From Ruminococcaceae bacterium YRB3002 (GTDB taxonomy: Bacteria; Bacillota; Clostridia; Saccharofermentanales; Saccharofermentanaceae), in NCBI GenBank assembly GCA_900099715.1, contig FMTG01000023.1:1-41350 (forward strand): 41,350 bases of DNA. Direction: 5' to 3'. How positions within the stretch are numbered: the stretch's first letter is position 1; the number at the start of each line of letters is the position of its first letter. Both the position numbers and the translations under genes were made by a program. Below are positions 18,319 to 26,416 of this stretch, piece after piece. The notes under the pieces are model-generated. The model worked only from the letters and a program-made list of their open reading frames with translations, ran no database searches and was not told where the DNA came from.

Positions 18319-19914
18319 ATGACATCTCATTCATTTAGATTATCTGATTACTTGATCTCAGTCCTTATGGGTCTGTTGTATGCGTGCTCGTCTATATTTA
18401 GAAGCTATGGTTTTTCTAATGCATATGTTAATGCTTTATTATTTGCAATCAGAGTGCTGTTGGTGTCCGTCTTATTCCTTTTTTTCATATACTTGATTCC
18501 CAGGATTCGGCATACTATCATATCAGACGAGTTTTCCTCCCAATCTGCTGTTCAGTATAAATGGAAATATTTTCTGCTGTTTGCGCTTTGCTGGTTTCCT
18601 TTTGTTATTATCAGATATCCTGCCGCAATATCACCTGATACTTGGCAGGGTGTTTTTCAGTTCAGACATAACGAGATGAATGGAATTCAGCCAACTCCTT
18701 ACGTTGTTCTTGTGGGAGTTGCGTTATCATTACTGGGAAACAATGTCGGTATTTGTATTATTTCAATTATTGAGTATTTTGTACTCAGTTTTACATTCGG
18801 TAATCTTGCATCTTATTTAAGAACTGTTGGAGTCATTCCTAAAGTGAGACTTCTCCTAATCACAATTTGGATTACATCACCGGTGACGATTGGTTATATA
18901 GGTGTGACTATCAAGGATACCTTGTATGCGGCAGGAGTTGTCAATCTTATACTAATACTCATCGAAATATCGAACAATAAAAGGATATCCGCAAATATAA
19001 TATTTGGAACTGTTGGCTGGGGATTATTGACATGCCTGTCCAGACCTAATGGGGTTTACCTCATGGTCATTGTTGCAGCTTTTTACATGTTTTCTGTTGC
19101 GTGCCATAAGATCCCATGGAAACCTGTTCTTGCAATAATTGGAACGGTGATTGTTGGTGTCTTAATTACCCAGACACTAAACTACATATATAGTGTGAGT
19201 AAAGATTCGACTAATGCTAAGGAAGCACTTTCTATCCCATTCCAACAGACAGCACGATTTGTCAGAGATTATGAGGAGGATGTAACTGACGAAGAACGGA
19301 TTATCATTGATAATGTGCTTGTCTATGATGATCTTGCTGATAGATATGATCCAAGAATATCCGATCCTGTAAAAGACAGGTACACTGGAAATAAGGCATA
19401 TCTCAATGATTATTTCAAAGTCTGGATTAATCAATTAGCTCGGCATCCCGACTGCTATGTAATGGCTTTTTGGGAGCAAAATCATTATCTGTTCGATCCC
19501 ATAGCTTCCATGAAGAACATATCTTTTATTGAAGGAACAACACGTTTTTGCGAACTGGGCAATGAATTTGACTGTGTCAGTTCGTGGATGTATGAGGACC
19601 TTTTCGATGAGCCAGAGTTTTTTGCCCCGGCAAGGAAAGCGGTTGTATCATATTGCATAGCATTAATGAATATTCCAATACCATGGTTTATATCAAATGT
19701 TGGTCTCGTATGTATTATGACTTTGTTCTTCTGGCTTATTGCACTGTTTAGGAAAACAAAAAATAGTTTGATCTACTATGTTCCACTTATTGCTACCATT
19801 GTGATAACGATGGCGGGACCCGTTGTACAGGGTCACCCCAGATATCTTTTCCCGATAATGTATATGGCTCCTGTGATTCTTATCAAAGGAATCATTGATT
19901 CTGATCCGGAATGA
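18319..19914 (+). CDS. Polytopic membrane protein, DUF6020-like (possible GT-C glycosyltransferase)
   Basis: A 531-residue protein with about 11-12 hydrophobic segments and a large extracellular loop at ~300-440. The motif PAAISPDTWQ near residue 98, with an Asp at the first long loop, and LSRPNGVYLM near 240 recall the DUF6020 family. That family has a GT-C-like architecture, suggesting transfer of sugars from a lipid carrier. This is family resemblance from memory, not a search result. The gene is clearly more A+T-rich than its neighbours, like the gene at the left edge of the window, and may be acquired. The 3' end overlaps the convergent Maf gene by 23 bases. Confidence 0.75.
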   Translation: MTSHSFRLSDYLISVLMGLLYACSSIFRSYGFSNAYVNALLFAIRVLLVSVLFLFFIYLIPRIRHTIISDEFSSQSAVQYKWKYFLLFALCWFPFVIIRYPAAISPDTWQGVFQFRHNEMNGIQPTPYVVLVGVALSLLGNNVGICIISIIEYFVLSFTFGNLASYLRTVGVIPKVRLLLITIWITSPVTIGYIGVTIKDTLYAAGVVNLILILIEISNNKRISANIIFGTVGWGLLTCLSRPNGVYLMVIVAAFYMFSVACHKIPWKPVLAIIGTVIVGVLITQTLNYIYSVSKDSTNAKEALSIPFQQTARFVRDYEEDVTDEERIIIDNVLVYDDLADRYDPRISDPVKDRYTGNKAYLNDYFKVWINQLARHPDCYVMAFWEQNHYLFDPIASMKNISFIEGTTRFCELGNEFDCVSSWMYEDLFDEPEFFAPARKAVVSYCIALMNIPIPWFISNVGLVCIMTLFFWLIALFRKTKNSLIYYVPLIATIVITMAGPVVQGHPRYLFPIMYMAPVILIKGIIDSDPE

Positions 19915-20494
19915 TACCGGCCTCGTAGAGTGCCTGTGCGAGTCTTGATACAGGCAGTCCCACAACAGAGAAGAAACATCCGCGGATGCCCTGCACAAGC
20001 AGGGCTCCGCCATTTTGTATGCCATATGCACCGGCCTTGTCGTAGGGGTCGGAGCTGTCGCAGTAGCGTTCTATGAGCCCCTTCTGATAATCGTCGAGAG
20101 GGTTGAAGATAACGTCGGAACACTCGGTAAAAGACTTAACGGAAGACGGTGTCACGATGGCGACGCCGGTTGCCACGATGTGGGTATTTCCGGACAGGGC
20201 TGTGAGCATCTTTACTGCTTCGTCACGGTCTGCGGGTTTGCCCATGATCTCGCCGTCCAGTATGACCGATGTGTCGCAGCCGATAACTGCGACGTCCTCG
20301 CCTTTGTGAAGATCTGCGACCGCGTGGGCTTTTGCAAGGGCCAGCTGTTCAGAGACTTTGAGAGGGTCAGTGCCGGCAAGAGAGTCTTCCAGCGCACGCT
20401 CATCTATATCTGCAGTCTCTATATCAAATTCGGAAACGATAAGATTCATTAACTCTTTACGCCTTGGTGAGGCGCTGGCCAGTATTATTCGCAT
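19892..20494 (-). CDS. maf: Maf-family nucleoside triphosphate pyrophosphatase
   Basis: House-cleaning dTTP/UTP-type pyrophosphatase, 200 aa. It has the Maf signature LASASPRRKEL right at the N terminus. Also visible are DERALED, the conserved GCDTSVIL strand with the catalytic Asp, GKPADRDEA and YDKAGAYGIQ. The ATG at 20494 is chosen over a TTG at 20512 because the protein must begin MRIILASASPRR and a GAGAGGG ribosome site precedes it. The last 23 bases overlap the convergent membrane-protein gene. It is divergent from the LarA-type gene, with overlapping -10 boxes. Confidence 0.93.
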   Translation of the reverse strand: MRIILASASPRRKELMNLIVSEFDIETADIDERALEDSLAGTDPLKVSEQLALAKAHAVADLHKGEDVAVIGCDTSVILDGEIMGKPADRDEAVKMLTALSGNTHIVATGVAIVTPSSVKSFTECSDVIFNPLDDYQKGLIERYCDSSDPYDKAGAYGIQNGGALLVQGIRGCFFSVVGLPVSRLAQALYEAGIIPDQNQ

Positions 20495-20524
20495 TTTAGG
20501 TCCCTCTCGCAAGTTTTGGTGTTG

Positions 20525-20534
20525 TATAATTATA
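20525..20534. promoter_or_regulatory. Overlapping divergent -10 boxes (maf / larA)
   Basis: The palindrome TATAATTATA provides TATAAT on the plus strand (20525-20530) for the lactate-racemase-like gene. It also provides TATAAT on the minus strand (complement of 20529-20534) for maf. The two polymerases could not bind at once. -35 boxes are not obvious. Confidence 0.45.
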
Positions 20535-20572
20535 AACCAAATGAGAAAGATTTCACTACGGAGGCACAGGTC

Positions 20573-21817
20573 ATGAATACCCTTGTAGGATATGGCAAGA
20601 ATAAAGTTGAGATAACGATCCCCGATGACAGATACCTTGGCACACTCGTTCCCAACGAGGTGGAGATAGGTCTTACGGGAATGGAGGAAGTGGCAAGGTC
20701 ACTTCAGGAACCCATCGGAAGCCCGAAGCTCTCCGAGATCGTAAAGCCGGGCGAGAAGGTCGTTATCGTAACATCAGATGTTACACGTCCGATCCCCAGC
20801 TACAAGGTCCTGCCGCCCGTTCTCGACGAGCTTTCCAAGGCGGGCATTCCCGACGAAGACATAACAGTAGTATTTGCTCTCGGAAGCCACGGCGGTCATT
20901 CGGAGGAGCGCAAGCGCTCACTTGTAGGCGACGCCATATACGACAGGGTGAAGTGCATCGATTCAGACATGGGCAATGTGAAGCGCATGGGTGTGACATC
21001 AAGGGGGACGCCGGTGGATATTTTCACGCCGGTCGCCGAGGCAGACAGGGTTATTTGCCTGGGTAACATAGAGTACCATTATTTCGCGGGGTATTCAGGC
21101 GGCGCGAAAGCGCTGATGCCCGGAGTATCCACGCGCGACGCCATCCAGAACAACCACAGCAGGATGGTTCAGCCGGAGGCCTGTGCAGGCCGTCTCGAGG
21201 GTAACCCGGTCAGGGAGGACATCGAGGAGTCCGGTGCCATCGTGGGTATCGATTTTATCGTCAATGTTGTCCTCAATGAGAAGAAGGAGATCATCAAGAG
21301 CTTTGCCGGAGACAGCGTCAAGGCTCACCGGGAGGGCTGTAAGTTCCTCGATTCTTTCTACGCGATAAAGCTTCAGGAGAAGGCTGACATCGTTGTCGTG
21401 AGTGCCGGCGGATTTCCCAAGGACATCAATATGTACCAGGCGCAGAAAGCCCTTGATAATGCGAAGCACGCAGTTAAGGACGGTGGCATTATCGTGTGGA
21501 TAGCGGCATGTTCCGAGGGTCTGGGGGAGAAGCATTTCGAGCAGTGGATGACAGGCCATGAGAAGGCATCCGACATGATCCCTCACATCAAGAGAGAGTT
21601 TATACTGGGCGGTCATAAGGCGGCCGCGATCGCTCTGGTGCTGGAGAGGGCGAGGATATTCCTTGTGTCTGAATTTGAGGCCGGCTTTGTGAAGAGCGTG
21701 CACCTGGAACCGTATTCCGATGTGCAGGAGGCTGTCGATGCAGCAATCTCTTCTATACCTGACGGCAAAGTTCTGGTCATGCCTTACGGCGGATCAACGC
21801 TTCCGAGAGTGGAGTAA
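20573..21817 (+). CDS. larA: LarA-family nickel-pincer racemase/epimerase
   Basis: Homologue of the nickel-dependent lactate racemase LarA, ~414 aa. It carries counterparts of the known active-site residues of the Lactobacillus enzyme: Arg72 (DVTRP), His106 (GSHGG), His169 (EYHYF), Lys179 (SGGAK, where the pyridinium cofactor is attached) and His195 (NNHSR). The spacing between these residues matches the reference. Many LarA homologues act on 2-hydroxyacids other than lactate, so lactate is only one option. The ATG at 20573 has GGAGGC upstream; the open frame to 20516 has no support. The cofactor genes larB, larC and larE are not in this window and would have to lie elsewhere. Confidence 0.88.
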   Translation: MNTLVGYGKNKVEITIPDDRYLGTLVPNEVEIGLTGMEEVARSLQEPIGSPKLSEIVKPGEKVVIVTSDVTRPIPSYKVLPPVLDELSKAGIPDEDITVVFALGSHGGHSEERKRSLVGDAIYDRVKCIDSDMGNVKRMGVTSRGTPVDIFTPVAEADRVICLGNIEYHYFAGYSGGAKALMPGVSTRDAIQNNHSRMVQPEACAGRLEGNPVREDIEESGAIVGIDFIVNVVLNEKKEIIKSFAGDSVKAHREGCKFLDSFYAIKLQEKADIVVVSAGGFPKDINMYQAQKALDNAKHAVKDGGIIVWIAACSEGLGEKHFEQWMTGHEKASDMIPHIKREFILGGHKAAAIALVLERARIFLVSEFEAGFVKSVHLEPYSDVQEAVDAAISSIPDGKVLVMPYGGSTLPRVE

Positions 21818-21832
21818 TGCAGTTTACAGGGA

Positions 21833-22588
21833 TCAGGCTGCCGATAACGGCTCGCTCTCGCTGTTTTGTCTGTGTCCGGAGTTCCTGCTCCTGTTCCTGT
21901 GCTTGGTGTTCTTGTGCTTGATGATCGCTGAGTAGACCAGCATTCCGACGATGCTCACAAGTGCTGTAATGGCGAAAGCAATGATCGCCATAGTATAGTT
22001 GCCCGCCTCGATGGCCTGTCCGCCGACGGCCGTACCGATAACGGCGGGAAGACGTCCCAGTGTGGCAATTACGCAGAACGCCGACAGTTTCATCTTGGTA
22101 AGGCCTGCAACGTAGCACAGCAGGTCCTTGGGACATCCCGGGATAATGAAGAGGATCATGAATATGAAGTTGAGCTTCTCCTCATCTTCGAGGAAGGCAA
22201 GCTTCTTGATCTGTTTCTTTGAGAACTGCGTCTCGACGAAATCGCGCCCGAACTTCCTGACAAGCATGAACGAGATGAGGCTGCCGATGAAGGCGCCGAT
22301 GACAAAGAGCGTAGTTCCGAGCACAGCGCCGAAAGCATATCCGCCCGCCAGTTCCAAAGGTCCCCCGGGGATCACGGTAACGATTATCTGAAGGATCGTG
22401 ATGCCGATATAGACGACATAACCCCATACTCCGTGGCTTTTGATCCAGGTGGAGAACTGCTGGGGGTCAGAGAGAAAGCGGTAGCTCAGATACCCGACCA
22501 GTGCGATTATCGCAATGATCAGGACAATACTGAACACCTTGAAAAAAGTAAGAAAACCACTCTTCTTACCGGTCTTCCTGTCATCCAT
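21833..22588 (-). CDS. TVP38/TMEM64 (VTT-domain) membrane protein
   Basis: Integral membrane protein, 251 aa, of the DedA/TVP38 superfamily. It has an N-terminal transmembrane helix (~15-35). The VTT domain spans ~65-200, with the re-entrant signature VIPGGPLELAGGYAFG and, later, FIIPGCPKDLLCYVAGLT. A helix at ~205-225 and a basic, polar cytoplasmic tail end the protein. Family members are implicated in lipid scrambling or undecaprenyl-phosphate recycling; the role here is unknown. It is convergent with the larA-like gene, 15 bases between stops. Confidence 0.88.
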   Translation of the reverse strand: MDDRKTGKKSGFLTFFKVFSIVLIIAIIALVGYLSYRFLSDPQQFSTWIKSHGVWGYVVYIGITILQIIVTVIPGGPLELAGGYAFGAVLGTTLFVIGAFIGSLISFMLVRKFGRDFVETQFSKKQIKKLAFLEDEEKLNFIFMILFIIPGCPKDLLCYVAGLTKMKLSAFCVIATLGRLPAVIGTAVGGQAIEAGNYTMAIIAFAITALVSIVGMLVYSAIIKHKNTKHRNRSRNSGHRQNSESEPLSAA

Positions 22589-22655
22589 CCGTATTTCCGT
22601 CCTATCCCTTATTGATATTCCTCAAATTGCGGTCAGTATATACATATCGCGGATA

Positions 22656-23177
22656 TTAGTCAATATCCATATCCGTCCCGCATTCGGAGCATTTGTCACT
22701 CATATCAAACTGGACATTGCCGCACCTTCTGCATACCCTGGGCTCGAACAGATCCGCATCTGCCTTGGGTTTACTGTCCTCCGGCTTATCCGTCCTGTAC
22801 TGATAGTCAGCATACCTGTCGTGGATCTTCTCCTCCTGCCACCTGGCATGCATTGCCGCGAAATCCGATGCTTTCTTAAACGCCTTTTTCTCCCTGTAGT
22901 AGCAGTAAGCGAACCACAGACCTACAGGCGAGATGCAAATAATAAGCATGGTTATTATCGATGTGAGATTGATCATGCTCTCGAAGCCGTAGAGCATTCC
23001 CTTATCGCTGTCCTGCACCGCCACGCAGATCAGGACGATCGCGAAGATCACCGCGATACCGACCAGCACCCCTGCCACAGTAAACGTCTTCCTGTTCAGA
23101 CGCAGAAACGGGGGTATCTTCTCATACTCCTCGCGAAAAGTACTCTCCAAAAGTTTGTCGTTCTCACGTGTTTTCAT
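22656..23177 (-). CDS. Small two-helix membrane protein with C-terminal zinc ribbon
   Basis: Unknown function, 173 aa. There are two hydrophobic segments (~33-54 and ~70-93), a charged helical linker, and a terminal four-Cys zinc ribbon (CRRCG then CSECG). The start ATG at 23177 has a perfect TATAAT ending 6 bases upstream. The intervening GGAGCT is too close to act as a normal ribosome site on a standard leader, so the mRNA is probably leaderless. An F repeat abuts the promoter. The gene may be co-transcribed with the TVP38 gene downstream (67-base gap). Confidence 0.7.
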   Translation of the reverse strand: MKTRENDKLLESTFREEYEKIPPFLRLNRKTFTVAGVLVGIAVIFAIVLICVAVQDSDKGMLYGFESMINLTSIITMLIICISPVGLWFAYCYYREKKAFKKASDFAAMHARWQEEKIHDRYADYQYRTDKPEDSKPKADADLFEPRVCRRCGNVQFDMSDKCSECGTDMDID

Positions 23178-23189
23178 AGCTCCATTATA
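23178..23189 (-). promoter_or_regulatory. -10 box six bases before the ATG (leaderless)
   Basis: TATAAT on the minus strand (complement of 23184-23189), then GGAGCT, then ATG at 23177. This is the same geometry as at 7086-7098. The -35 region falls inside the F repeat and has no clear TTGACA. Confidence 0.5.
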
Positions 23190-23193
23190 CCAT

Positions 23194-23279
23194 AGGGCTC
23201 GCGACCACTTGCTCGCTTCAGTCCTCGTCGCTTCGCTCCTGCGGTACGTCCGCTCGCAAGGGCAGCGCTCGCCCTTCGG
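23194..23279 (+). repeat. F repeat, copy 2 (full length)
   Basis: Nearly identical to 9141-9229 (a handful of substitutions) and in the same plus orientation. The R element next to it, however, is inverted relative to R1. It touches the promoter of the minus-strand gene that starts at 23177. Confidence 0.8.
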
Positions 23280-23313
23280 TGGTTACGAAGCTGGTTACCT
23301 TGGTAAGATATTT

Positions 23314-24013
23314 AACGAAATCCCGACTGAATGCCCGACCTATAGTCGGGATTTCAGTCGGATTTTTGCTTGAAACGGAGCATTTTCCGACTCAGTTTCC
23401 GACTTATAGTCGGGGCTCTAGTCGGGATTTTTCACTTGATTTCCTGATGAAGCCTTGCTGGGTTGCCATAGCACCAACTCACGATTTACTGACAGTTTGG
23501 GGTAATGAATGTGAGTAGTTTATAACGGCAGATATAACCAGATCCCTGATAATCGTTCATTTGGGGTAACGGATCGACGTCAACAACTGCTCACAGGAAC
23601 TGATAATGCTAAGAATAAGATCAATACAGTACCCCATATCGCGATAAATGACATGGTTGGGGTAATCCATCAGTCTCCGGAGCAGGATCTCATTACCCCA
23701 AAGTGCCGAATCTGACCACATTGGTGCTATTCATACCAATATGATGATCTGACACCATTTGGTTTGATAAGAACCAGCCAATTCGGATAAGTATTCAAAC
23801 CAAACATAGTTTCCAGACTAATTTGGTTTGATAAATCTTCCTCATGGAGTCCGTAAACAAAGAAGATTCCGGTCACAAAACGGTGATAACAGCAATTCTA
23901 TCAAACCAAATCACCGGATAACGTGGATTTGGTTTGATTCAAGAGCAGATGCAAGGCACATCCGTCAAACCTTTTCGAGCAATTCACGGTGTTTGGTTTG
24001 AATCAACGCTTTT
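23314..24013 (-). repeat. R element, copy 2 (inverted)
   Basis: Reverse complement of the element at 40652-41350, with only about 20-30 differences by eye over ~700 bases. Long blocks are identical (for example 23941-24000 and 23461-23520). Read on the minus strand it runs TCAAACCAAA module, ATTGGT hairpin, TTACCCCAA module, TTGGTGCTAT, then a cluster of CCGACT/AGTCGG hairpins (23320-23430). The short open frames here are not gene-like. Confidence 0.88.
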
Positions 24014-24040
24014 GTGAAAAAGGAACCGTCCCCATTTCAC
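24014..24040 (-). repeat. E hairpin repeat, copy 3
   Basis: GTGAAA(AA) and TTTCAC arms around GGAACCGTCCCC. It is joined directly to the TCAAACCAAA end of R2, exactly as at R3. Confidence 0.7.
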
Positions 24041-24055
24041 ACGCAAACTCCCGAA

Positions 24056-24123
24056 GCGAGGAAGAACAATTGTCCCGCACCTTTGGAGCCTGCGACGTGC
24101 GGGACAATTCTGTTCTTCCTCGC
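24056..24123. repeat. Long hairpin upstream of TetR gene
   Basis: The arms GCGAGGAAGAACA and ATTGTCCCGCAC pair with GTGCGGGACAAT and TGTTCTTCCTCGC, about 25 bp with a two-base bulge, around a 16-base loop. No T-run follows, so it is not a standard terminator. It could be another small palindromic repeat. Confidence 0.65.
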
Positions 24124-24149
24124 CACTTTGTGCATTTAGCACAACCCGC

Positions 24150-24240
24150 GGAAACTATCTTTGGTGAATTAGTTTCCACACAAAACTATATGAGGTGTTA
24201 TCATATAGTCATGGAAACGCAAAAATAATATTGAGTTTCC
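24150..24240. promoter_or_regulatory. Symmetric operator-like region before the TetR gene
   Basis: Two dyads with identical geometry, GGAAAC-N16-GTTTCC, lie at 24150-24177 and 24213-24240, with centres 63 bases apart. Between them is a perfect dyad, ACTATATGA-N7-TCATATAGT (24185-24209). Together they look like binding sites for a dimeric regulator, most simply the TetR protein encoded next. The first dyad extends to 8-bp arms. Confidence 0.55.
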
Positions 24241-24293
24241 GAGAACCTGAAAATAGCCAACCAACCCAAACCCACCTAACGAGGCATATCACC

Positions 24294-24872
24294 ATGGGAA
24301 CCGGATCCTCCGACGAACTAAGACTCAAGATTCTCCTTTCGACCATAGAAGTCTTTAATACCAGAGGAATGCGGTTCACCATGGATGATATTGCTTCCAA
24401 TATGAAGATCAGTAAGAAGACCATATATACAGTGTATCGAAGCAAGGACGAGATGATGCTGGATATGGTCGATTTTATTTTTGATAATATAGCAATCTCA
24501 AAAGGGGCAACTATTGAGAATGATCAGGAGTCGCTGGGAGATAGGATCAAAGCCCATCTCACGGCGATGCCTGATACTTTCGAGAAGATCAATTTTACGG
24601 AACTTTTCCAGCTGAGAGATAAGTACCCCGTCGTATATAACAAAGTAAAGATGAGGCTCGAATCGGGTTGGGAGCCTACGATCGCACTCCTTGAGCGCGG
24701 GCAGGAAGAGGGGATCATCAAGAAGGACGCCAATCTGGGTGTCTTTAAGATGATGATGGAGACTTCGCTGTCTGCATTCTTCGAGAGTGACATTCTTAAG
24801 AAACAGGGCCTTACGTATCAGGAGGGCCTTGATCTTGTTGTTGATATCCTGCTTGACGGGATCAAAGCATAA
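24294..24872 (+). CDS. TetR-family transcriptional regulator
   Basis: 192 aa. The N-terminal helix-turn-helix domain (~10-55) has FTMDDIASNMKISKKTIYTV as the recognition region, typical of TetR/AcrR proteins. The C-terminal ligand-binding and dimerisation part is unrecognised. The ATG at 24294 is chosen because ACGAGG precedes it and the HTH then begins at the usual distance from the N terminus. The open frame to 24195 would run through the operator-like dyads. It is the first gene of a co-directional run with a GT-B-like protein, a sugar symporter and alpha-galactosidase, so it probably controls them and itself. Confidence 0.88.
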   Translation: MGTGSSDELRLKILLSTIEVFNTRGMRFTMDDIASNMKISKKTIYTVYRSKDEMMLDMVDFIFDNIAISKGATIENDQESLGDRIKAHLTAMPDTFEKINFTELFQLRDKYPVVYNKVKMRLESGWEPTIALLERGQEEGIIKKDANLGVFKMMMETSLSAFFESDILKKQGLTYQEGLDLVVDILLDGIKA

Positions 24873-24902
24873 TCCACAGCAATCTTAACAGGAGACCCGA
24901 CC

Positions 24903-26396
24903 ATGACAGACAGAAGCCAGGTCATCTTTGGCAACAGGATGACGAACCAGACCATAAAAAAAGCCGTCAGATCCAAGAAGAAGTTCATCAGGAAATTCGG
25001 TGACGACAGCAGCGCCGACTACAAGGCGTGGACGGAGCTGAACCCGTCGATCGGTGACATCCTCGGCGTATATAACGTGTGTCTGTCAGAGGACGGAAAG
25101 CCTGCCGGGGGAGAGGGGACTTTCGATACGGAGAAGGGCATAATCGTGGGCAACATCAGGATGGGATTCGGCCACTACCGCATCTCCATGGCGATGGCTT
25201 CCTGCGCACGGGCCCTTGGCTACACACCTTACTGGATGGATCTGAACGGATATCCCCACACCACCTGCACCAAGGTCATCTCCTCACAGAATGATCTTTA
25301 TTCCCTCGGATCAAGACTGTCCACAAAGAGCAGACTTTTTAACAAGATCGTCTGGGAACCCACTAACTACGAGGGCTTCAGGCAGCTTACATACAATTCC
25401 GCAGATCAGAAGAATGCGGAGCTGATGGCGCCCGTGTATAAGAATGTGCCTAAGGATATTCCGGTTGTGGGAACACACGTCTGGCCTGCACAGGCAGCCA
25501 TCCACGCCGGAATGAAATATGTGGTAAATGCGATTCCCGATAACTGGCCGATGGCGCTTCATTTCGCAGAGGGATCGATCCACACGATCCAGACGCTGAA
25601 CGCATATCAGGGATACAGGATCTGTAACGGCATGTCAAAGAAGAAGGTGAATAATCCTATGCCTTCAGATTCGCTGGTCTACACCGGTCATTACGTTGAC
25701 CACGAGCTCGTGGCAAATATTGAAAAAGACTGTGACGCCAGGATAGCCCGCAAGCAGGAAGGAAAGCCCATGAGGTTCCTTCTGACGATCGGCGGCGCCG
25801 GCGCCCAGAAGGAAGTCTTTGCGGCGATCATCAACGATCTGCTCCCTGACATCAGAAACAACAAGGCGATGCTCTACGTAAACATCGGCGATTACAGAAA
25901 TGTTTATGATGATCTTCTGGCGCTCTGTCCCGGAATGGGCGATGTTACGAAGACGCATTTCGATAACTGGGAAGATACGGTGAGGTTCTCGGAAGAGGCG
26001 TTCGATCCCGCCACGGAGATCAGCGGCATCCACCTGTTCTGCCACAGCAATATTTTCGAAGCGGTGTACTGCACGAATCTGCTTATGAGGAGCTGCGATG
26101 TGCTGGTAACGAAGCCCAGTGAGCTGAGCTTCTATCCCGTCCCTAAGCTCTTTATCAAGAGGATCGGCGGCCACGAGATGTGGGGCGCGATCCACTCTGC
26201 AGAATTCGGCGACGGCACACTGGAGTGTCAGGATATACCGCACACACTTCAGATGATCCATCTCTTCAAGGACGAGGATACCCTGCTCCGCAGCATGTGT
26301 GAGAGCATCAGGAACAACAGGAAGGCCGGCCTCTACGACGGCGCGTACAAAGCTGTTGAACTGGCCATGAATATGAAGAACAGCCGTAAGGCGTAA
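24903..26396 (+). CDS. GT-B-like protein of unknown specificity
   Basis: 497 aa, no signal peptide or membrane helix. Residues ~80-95 read VGNIRMGFGHYR. The Gly-rich loop followed by His (G88, G90, H91) resembles the first nucleotide-sugar fold of MurG/MGDG-synthase-type GT-B enzymes. A second Rossmann-like half begins near RFLLTIGGAGAQKE (~295) and includes VLVTKPSELSFYP (~400), reminiscent of the donor-binding loop of such enzymes. I do not recognise a characterised relative, so sugar transfer is an inference. It has an AGGAG ribosome site, lies 30 bases after the TetR gene and 20 before the symporter. Confidence 0.7.
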   Translation: MTDRSQVIFGNRMTNQTIKKAVRSKKKFIRKFGDDSSADYKAWTELNPSIGDILGVYNVCLSEDGKPAGGEGTFDTEKGIIVGNIRMGFGHYRISMAMASCARALGYTPYWMDLNGYPHTTCTKVISSQNDLYSLGSRLSTKSRLFNKIVWEPTNYEGFRQLTYNSADQKNAELMAPVYKNVPKDIPVVGTHVWPAQAAIHAGMKYVVNAIPDNWPMALHFAEGSIHTIQTLNAYQGYRICNGMSKKKVNNPMPSDSLVYTGHYVDHELVANIEKDCDARIARKQEGKPMRFLLTIGGAGAQKEVFAAIINDLLPDIRNNKAMLYVNIGDYRNVYDDLLALCPGMGDVTKTHFDNWEDTVRFSEEAFDPATEISGIHLFCHSNIFEAVYCTNLLMRSCDVLVTKPSELSFYPVPKLFIKRIGGHEMWGAIHSAEFGDGTLECQDIPHTLQMIHLFKDEDTLLRSMCESIRNNRKAGLYDGAYKAVELAMNMKNSRKA

Positions 26397-26416
26397 GCAT
26401 AGGGAGGTGAGACACA

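Noticed and set aside
19892-19914. 23-base convergent overlap between the membrane protein and maf as evidence of truncation
   Set aside because: Both proteins appear complete; short tail-to-tail overlaps are ordinary in compact genomes.
24056-24123. Hairpin as a Rho-independent terminator
   Set aside because: No T-run follows either arm, and no gene ends immediately upstream on either strand.
23155-24228. Short open frames inside R2 and its flanks as genes
   Set aside because: They are 72-79 codons, lack ribosome sites, run through palindromes and have no counterpart in the other element copies.
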